Origin: Acidobacteriota bacterium
GTDB lineage: Bacteria; Acidobacteriota; Terriglobia; Terriglobales; Acidobacteriaceae
Length of the DNA stretch: 19,662 nucleotides
Assembly: GCA_021810735.1 (NCBI GenBank)
Contig: JAJZIF010000017.1
Coordinates: 1-19,662, forward strand
Direction of reading: 5' to 3'
This document shows positions 14,669 through 19,662 of this stretch, piece after piece. Both the position numbers and the translations under genes were made by a program. The first letter of the stretch is position 1, and each line of letters starts with the position of its first letter. Under the pieces are notes generated by a model. That model did not search any database. It was not told the DNA's origin and saw only the letters and a program-made list of their open reading frames with translations.

Positions 14669-16603
14669 TCACACGGTTGTCTTGTTGACTTTGAAATAGG
14701 CGGTGTAGCGCTCGCGCATGACCTGGTAGAGGGGTTTGAGCTGCATTTTGGTGGGTTGGTTGACGGTTTCGAAGTGCAGGTCGTGCGGGGAGATGCGTCG
14801 AACGGCGTCGCTGCCCTCGCCGGAAGCTGTGGTGAGTTCAGGCATGGGGTAGTTGACGTGTGCAGGGAACGGGCCGTTGGGGCCGTAGATGAGCTTGTCG
14901 TCGAGGCCTTCGTCGCCCATGGAGGCGGCGAGCACCATGGGGCCGTACATGACGGCCTGAACCTCGGGCGCGTCGAGCAGCGGAGCAGAGTGCAGCGACA
15001 TGGGAAGGCTGACCTCGACCTTGTCGCCGCTTTGCCAAGTGCGGTTGAGGGTGGCGTAGGTCATGGGGTTGGCGTTGACATGCTGGAGTTTGCCGTTGAC
15101 GCGAATGGCGACTCCGCTGGTGGCCCAGTAAGGGATGCGGATTTTGAGGCCGAAGCGAGTGGGCTTGGCAGCCTGGACGGTGAGGGTGGTGCCTTCTTCG
15201 ACGGGGAAGTTGGTGGCCTGCAGGAGGGTGATGTTTTTGCGAGGCCAGTGGACCTGCGATCCGGCGAAGAGATTGACGTAGATATTTTGGGCGTCGTGGA
15301 AGTAGATGGAGTCGTTGACCTTGGAGTATTCTTCGACGCCGGTGCCGGTGCAGCACCAGAAGGAGTCAAAGGGAGTGCCGAAGGTTTTGTAGTAGCCGGG
15401 CTTGAGGGAGACGTAGTACATGAGCATGCCGGTGGGGTCCTGCGTGCCGATGCGGACATTGAACATGAGGCGCTCGTAGTAGTCGAAGATGCGGGGATCG
15501 CCGCTCCAGCCATAGAGGTGACGGGAGAGCTTCATCATGTTGTAGCTGCAGCAGCACTCTTCTGCAGCGGGGCCGAGATGCTGGGCGAGGGTGCCGACCT
15601 TGTGCCAGTATTCGCCGTCGCTGGTGCCGCCGGTGGCGTAGGTGTGATCGGTGGTAACGGCATGCCAGAAGAAGTCGGCGATGGTTTTGTAGCGCTTGTC
15701 GTCTGCGACCTCGTAGCCGCGGGCGGCACCGATGACCTTGGGGATGTTGGTATTGGCGTGGTTGCCGGCTAGCTTGTCTTCGCGTTTGGCGAGGAAGTCG
15801 AAGATGAGCTTGTGCTCGAAGCGGAAGCCGAGGTCGCGGTATTTCTTTTTGCCGGTGACGGCGTAGAGGTTGAAGGAGACCTCATTCATGCCGCCCTGCT
15901 CGACGAGGAGCATGCGCTGCCATTGATCTTCAGGGATGGGCTTGGTGTAGTTGATGGCCCAGTCGGCCATACGCTCGCAGGTGTGGAGGGCCTGCTTGTT
16001 GCCGGCGTGGACGTACATATCGAGATGGCCTGCCATGATTTTGTGGTAGGTGTAGAAGGGCGCCCAGACCCGTTGGAAATGGCGGAGGCGATCAAAGAAG
16101 GAAACGGGGAACGCACTTAAGTAGCCGTCAGGCTGCTGGCACTCGGCGAGCATGGCGACCAGTTCGTCGGCCTTGGCCTTGAGTTTTTCATCGCCGGTGG
16201 AGGAATACATGAGCGCGGAGGCGGAGAGATAGTGGCCACCGGCAAAGTGGCCGCGCAGTTCGACTTTCGGAGCTTCCCATCCGCCGAGAGGTTCGGCGGT
16301 GGATGGCAGGCCGGCGGTGATGCGGAACATGTGGGCGAGGCGGTCATTGGGCAGCAGGTGGAGATACTGGCGGTTGATCTCCATGGCATTCTTGAGGACG
16401 CCGTCCTGCATGCGGACCTGGGGCATGGGGAAGTCAAGATAGCGCCAGAGGACTTTTTCGTAGCCGGTGCCGTTGGCGCTGACAGGGATGTCCATGACGG
16501 CGTCCTGAAATGCCTGGAGCTCGTGCGGGAACAGGAATAGGCCGCCGAGCGCTGCAGCGGAGCCGAGGAAGCTTCTGCGGGAGAGATCGTGTTTGCAACT
16601 CAT
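14669..16603 (-). CDS. Tat-exported GH127/GH146-type beta-L-arabinofuranosidase (DUF1680)
   Basis: A 644-residue retaining beta-L-arabinofuranosidase-like enzyme. The N terminus has a twin-arginine signal (SRRSFLG, residues 8-14, then a hydrophobic stretch). An (alpha/alpha)6-barrel spans about 50-430 and beta-sandwich domains follow (about 435-640, with YGPMVLAA at 553-560). The family's unusual Zn/cysteine active site is present: Glu349 and Cys351 in AEECCCSYNMMKL, and Cys417-Cys418 in FWCCTGTGVEEYSK, where one cysteine of the pair is the nucleophile in HypBA1. The FWCC-GTG form looks more like GH146 than the HypBA1 group. AGGAGG (16613-16618) lies nine bases before the ATG at 16603; the frame runs further upstream but overlaps the preceding gene. 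It follows the DUF5695-like gene by 37 nt, so they form an operon. Confidence 0.9.
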   Translation of the reverse strand: MSCKHDLSRRSFLGSAAALGGLFLFPHELQAFQDAVMDIPVSANGTGYEKVLWRYLDFPMPQVRMQDGVLKNAMEINRQYLHLLPNDRLAHMFRITAGLPSTAEPLGGWEAPKVELRGHFAGGHYLSASALMYSSTGDEKLKAKADELVAMLAECQQPDGYLSAFPVSFFDRLRHFQRVWAPFYTYHKIMAGHLDMYVHAGNKQALHTCERMADWAINYTKPIPEDQWQRMLLVEQGGMNEVSFNLYAVTGKKKYRDLGFRFEHKLIFDFLAKREDKLAGNHANTNIPKVIGAARGYEVADDKRYKTIADFFWHAVTTDHTYATGGTSDGEYWHKVGTLAQHLGPAAEECCCSYNMMKLSRHLYGWSGDPRIFDYYERLMFNVRIGTQDPTGMLMYYVSLKPGYYKTFGTPFDSFWCCTGTGVEEYSKVNDSIYFHDAQNIYVNLFAGSQVHWPRKNITLLQATNFPVEEGTTLTVQAAKPTRFGLKIRIPYWATSGVAIRVNGKLQHVNANPMTYATLNRTWQSGDKVEVSLPMSLHSAPLLDAPEVQAVMYGPMVLAASMGDEGLDDKLIYGPNGPFPAHVNYPMPELTTASGEGSDAVRRISPHDLHFETVNQPTKMQLKPLYQVMRERYTAYFKVNKTTV

Positions 16604-16640
16604 AGTATTGGACCTCCTGACGTTAGGTCTGGTTGTTGTT

Positions 16641-19415
16641 TCAAGGCTTTGCGGGCGTGGCCTTGAGAACGATTTCTGTGGCGGTTGCGTGCAGCGGAAT
16701 GGCGTATGCACCGCGGATTTTTGCGAAGTGCCCCTGGGGATGGAAGCTGCCGACGCCGGGGAGCGTGGCTGGCTGGGAAATTCGTAACAGTGCCTGATGC
16801 GTGTATGGGTTGGCCGGGCCCAGGGTGATGTGTACGGTCTGGGTGTTGGGATCGAAACTGGCGGAACGGAAGCGGCCCGCGTTGAGGCGGAGCCAGAGGC
16901 CGTAAGGAGCGAGATAAATACGCGAGCGGAAGGCGTCGAGCGGGGTGACGTGGATGGTGTGCGCCTGCTGCGAGAGATTGCCGCCAAAGACGAGCCATCC
17001 GAAGGCCTTGCTGTGGGCGACGTAGGTGGCGGTGTCGAGGGCGAAGCCGAAGAAGCCAGGGCCATAGTCGCCGGAGTAGGGATCGAAGCTGAGCATGTCC
17101 GGGTCGGAGTGGAATCCGCAGGATGCGAAGCCCTGCTGGTCAATGTCAGTGAGCTCGCCCATGGCTCCGCCGTAGCCAATGCGGAGCAGGTAAAGATCTT
17201 TGGGGTCCTGGCGGTAGGCGGCGAGGACGGGGATGGCGTTGAGGCCGGAGCCGTAGTGGTGGAGCTGACGCTCGAGGCGCTCTACTTTGCCGGCGAAAAG
17301 GAAATCCCAGTAATGCGTGGCGCTGCCGTTGTAGCTCCAGGAGGGAATGGAGGGATCGAAGGCGAGAACCGCATCGAGGGTGAGGTTGGCTTTTTGCTGG
17401 AAGCCGAAATAGCGGGTCCAGGCATAGACCTCTTCCTGTCCGGTTGAGTCCCACGGCATTTCACTGCCGAAGGGGAAGGCTTCATGATTCCAGAGGTCGG
17501 CGCGCTTGCGCATGGCGGCTTTGAGGGTGTTGGCCTGCGTGGTCCAGCCTTCGCGCTGGAGGTCTTTGAGGATGCGGAGGAAGACGTCGCCTTCCATCTG
17601 GCCAAATTTTGCGAGGTACGGCGAGTACTTCACCATGGCCATGGAGGTCTGGTAGGCATGATCGAGATACCACTGCCATGGGTGGTTGGTGACGAGGCCC
17701 TGATGATCGCGCGCGAGGTGGTACATCGACCAGTAGGCGGCGGCGACATGGGGATAGTCATAGGAGCGGTTGACGGCTTCGGATTGCTTCCGGCTCCACG
17801 CGGCCCAGGTTTTCCAGTTGTATTTGTCGCTGTAGAAGCCGGCGGGGAATTGGTCAGGCTGATAGTAGAAGAGACTCTTGCGAACGCCGTATTTTTCGGG
17901 GCCGGTGCTGTATTGCAGGTGTCCCCATAGGACGTGGTCGATGAACTGCTCGAACTGAGCGACCTGGTGTTTGTCGGGCTGGCCGTATTCCTTCATGGCG
18001 GCGGCGAGCCATGAGCCTGCACCGGCTTCGTCACTGAGGCCTGCGATCCAGACGCGGCCTTCCTGCGTGACCTGCCGATGGGCCTGGTTGTCATAAGAAA
18101 TGACAGACGGGCTGCGGTGGAACGGATCGTGCGGGTTGACGTACCACTGCCTGGTGAAGAGGAAGCGGCCCATGTCCGCGACGGCCTGCTGCTCGGGTTT
18201 CATCACGAAGTAGCTGACAGTCTGGCGGGTGCCGTCCTGATAGGTGACGGTGACGCGAGCGCGGCCCCAGGTATTGCCCTGGAGCGAGTACTTCATCCAG
18301 CCGGAGCGTGTGTTTCGTTCGGGCGTGATGGCGATGGCTCCGGCGGGATTGACAGTGATGGAGGCGACGGGCTCTTGATAGTGGAGGAAGAGTTCGGCGT
18401 GGATGTCCTGCGGGAGCACGTAGCCGGGGATGCCGACGGCGACAGGGCGGAAGTGGCGGATGAGCGTCTGCTGGATGCCTTGGATGGTGGGCGAGAGCAG
18501 GAAGATGAGACCGAAGCTATGCGACTCGCCGGGATTGAGCGTGAGGGTGGTGGCGGTGTTCCAGGGGCGCGCGTGTTTCCACTGGTTTTGCTGGTATGCG
18601 CCGCTGTAGATCATCCAGTCATAGAAGCCCTCGAAGGTGATGCTGCGCGGCGTGGGGTCGTTGAAGATGAGCGGCCGGTGATCTGGGCCGAGGCGGTTGA
18701 GGATGGGTTTCCATGCCTGCAGCGGCGTGCGCCCCTCAGGAATGATGACGAGCGCAGGACCGCGACCACTGAGGCGCGTGACCTGCACATAGCCGGCGTC
18801 GTCCCCTATATAAGGATCGTCGAAACTGCATTTGGCGGCGACCTGGGCGAGCGTGCGTCCGGTGAGGATGTTGTTGAAGACCATCGGAATGCCGAGGGCA
18901 CCGATGGTGACGGCATGGGAGGATTTGTTGGTGATTTGGAAATGAAGGGCAAGATTTTTGCCGTCAATGCGCCAGGTGCGGACGATGCGGAGCGGAATGT
19001 TGGCGGGAAGCGTGGGTGCGAGGTCGGCCGAGGCGAGTTCGTTGCCGTGGATGGGCAGAGCCTCGACGGGCTCACGATGAAAGGCGGTGGAATAGTCCTG
19101 CCATGGGCCGGTGGAGCCGACGCGGAGGCGCAAGTCGAGATCGCCGAGATGATAGTAGCCATTGGTGGAGCGGCGTACGAGCCAGTCAGAGGGCGTGAAG
19201 CTGAAGCCGTGTGAGCCTTTGGGCTCGAGCGCGGCGGCAGTTTGCGAGGAGCGGACGAGATCGAGATGGAAATGGAGGGTCTGCCTGTGTTCGATGCCCT
19301 GAGCGAGCATTGGGCCCGGTTGTGGCGGCGCGGGCTGAGCAGCGGACGATTGCGCGCGGGCGCAGGGCGCGGAGATGAGCAGAGCGCATGCGAGCAGGCA
19401 GGCGGGAGAAAGCAT
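16641..19415 (-). CDS. Large exported DUF5695-like protein, putative glycoside hydrolase
   Basis: A 924-residue protein with a Sec signal peptide (residues 1-21, cleavage after CARA). An N-terminal beta-sandwich-like region (about 40-405) precedes a Trp-rich helical region (about 408-760) that looks like an (alpha/alpha)6 barrel, then a beta-rich C terminus (about 800-920). I recognise the overall look as the uncharacterised DUF5695 family, from memory. Acidic segments that could be catalytic are GLSDEAGAGSW (459-469) and DSTGQEEVYAWTRYFG (656-671). ATG at 19415 is chosen because it starts the signal peptide and lies downstream of the promoter at 19539-19567; the longer frame opening with GTG at 19577 would start upstream of that promoter. 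The GH127/146 gene follows after 37 nt, suggesting a linked role on an arabinose-containing glycan. No activity is known to me. Confidence 0.75.
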   Translation of the reverse strand: MLSPACLLACALLISAPCARAQSSAAQPAPPQPGPMLAQGIEHRQTLHFHLDLVRSSQTAAALEPKGSHGFSFTPSDWLVRRSTNGYYHLGDLDLRLRVGSTGPWQDYSTAFHREPVEALPIHGNELASADLAPTLPANIPLRIVRTWRIDGKNLALHFQITNKSSHAVTIGALGIPMVFNNILTGRTLAQVAAKCSFDDPYIGDDAGYVQVTRLSGRGPALVIIPEGRTPLQAWKPILNRLGPDHRPLIFNDPTPRSITFEGFYDWMIYSGAYQQNQWKHARPWNTATTLTLNPGESHSFGLIFLLSPTIQGIQQTLIRHFRPVAVGIPGYVLPQDIHAELFLHYQEPVASITVNPAGAIAITPERNTRSGWMKYSLQGNTWGRARVTVTYQDGTRQTVSYFVMKPEQQAVADMGRFLFTRQWYVNPHDPFHRSPSVISYDNQAHRQVTQEGRVWIAGLSDEAGAGSWLAAAMKEYGQPDKHQVAQFEQFIDHVLWGHLQYSTGPEKYGVRKSLFYYQPDQFPAGFYSDKYNWKTWAAWSRKQSEAVNRSYDYPHVAAAYWSMYHLARDHQGLVTNHPWQWYLDHAYQTSMAMVKYSPYLAKFGQMEGDVFLRILKDLQREGWTTQANTLKAAMRKRADLWNHEAFPFGSEMPWDSTGQEEVYAWTRYFGFQQKANLTLDAVLAFDPSIPSWSYNGSATHYWDFLFAGKVERLERQLHHYGSGLNAIPVLAAYRQDPKDLYLLRIGYGGAMGELTDIDQQGFASCGFHSDPDMLSFDPYSGDYGPGFFGFALDTATYVAHSKAFGWLVFGGNLSQQAHTIHVTPLDAFRSRIYLAPYGLWLRLNAGRFRSASFDPNTQTVHITLGPANPYTHQALLRISQPATLPGVGSFHPQGHFAKIRGAYAIPLHATATEIVLKATPAKP

Positions 19416-19538
19416 GGAGCGGTGGAACGGGGAACTCCATTGCCTGAGACATTCGATGAAGGTGCGATGGGCGCCGCGTGGATGAGAGCAGCGAGCGCGC
19501 TCATGGAGAGTGCATGCGTGGGTGGATATCACGCTTGA

Positions 19539-19567
19539 ATTGTATCCATGTTTGTCGACATTGTTAA
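19539..19567 (-). promoter_or_regulatory. Predicted sigma70 promoter of the DUF5695-GH127 operon
   Basis: On the minus strand the -35 is TTAACA (19562-19567, five of six consensus), the spacer is 17 nt and the -10 is TACAAT (19539-19544, five of six). The predicted start is near 19532, giving a leader of about 117 nt before the ATG at 19415. The spacer contains the 8-bp palindrome TGTCGACA (19553-19560), a possible operator. Confidence 0.65.
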
Positions 19568-19662
19568 CGCTGCGCACGCAAAAGCCTCCAGCAGGAATGT
19601 GAACTACCTATCGCCAAGCGGAACCTCATACACAGACGCCACGAAGAAGCGCGCCACGGTCT

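Noticed and set aside
14756..15772. 338-codon ORF on the plus strand opposite GH127
   Set aside because: It has the same Gly/Val/Glu-rich shadow composition; the opposite strand has clear catalytic motifs.
16604..17179. N-terminal extension of the GH127 frame
   Set aside because: It overlaps the DUF5695-like gene on the same strand, is Ser/Thr/Pro/Arg-rich shadow sequence, and the Tat signal and AGGAGG fix the start at 16603.
18078..19214. 378-codon ORF on the plus strand opposite the DUF5695-like gene
   Set aside because: Gly/Glu/Asp/Val-rich composition with no domain; a typical antisense shadow in high-GC DNA.
19416..19577. GTG start at 19577 for the DUF5695-like protein
   Set aside because: It would start upstream of the predicted promoter, and the signal peptide starts at Met 19415.
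1..19662. CRISPR arrays, tRNA, rRNA, insertion-sequence transposases, prophage genes
   Set aside because: None seen: no regularly spaced repeats of suitable length, no cloverleaf or rRNA-like sequence, and no transposase or phage-like protein in any frame.

Overview
The window looks like chromosomal DNA from a soil acidobacterium (Acidobacteriota, probably Terriglobia/Acidobacteriaceae). The evidence is a roughly 1,220-residue TonB-dependent receptor with an N-terminal Cna-B/carboxypeptidase-regulatory-like domain, several secreted TPR proteins around it, large exported glycosidase-like enzymes, a LacI regulator, and high G+C with strong codon bias that leaves many long antisense shadow ORFs. 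This placement is inferred from family content only; there is no rRNA or other marker gene.

Layout. 1-331: regulatory leader with a near-consensus sigma70 promoter, a LacI-type operator and two leader hairpins. 332-3997 (+): SusC-like TonB-dependent receptor ending in a clear terminator. 4120-5307 (+), 5465-6415 (-) and 6584-7699 (-): three exported TPR proteins. 7881-8873 (-): LacI regulator. 8874-9401: long regulatory gap with a second LacI-type operator. 9402-11498 (+): exported glutaminase-A-like (DUF4965/DUF1793-type) protein. 11673-12020 (+): orphan HypA nickel chaperone. 12347-12850 (-): MarR regulator, divergent from 12956-13483 (+) YceI and 13558-14463 (+) pirin, with a perfect 18-bp palindrome in the divergent spacer. 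14489-14533: probable bidirectional terminator, followed by a 110-bp element bounded by a 13-bp perfect inverted repeat. 14669-16603 and 16641-19415 (both -): a two-gene unit encoding a Tat-exported GH127/GH146-type beta-L-arabinofuranosidase and a large Sec-exported DUF5695-like protein, with a good promoter at 19539-19567.

How it may work together (inference). The receptor would import an oligosaccharide or glycoconjugate fragment across the outer membrane. The exported enzymes (GtaA-like, DUF5695-like, GH127/146) would act on it in the periplasm or at the surface, and the LacI protein would control at least the receptor and the GtaA-like gene. No SusD homologue is present; the exported TPR proteins are candidates for the accessory role. 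The MarR/YceI/pirin block looks like a separate small stress-response unit. The least characterised part is the DUF5695-like protein co-transcribed with a Zn/cysteine-type arabinofuranosidase.
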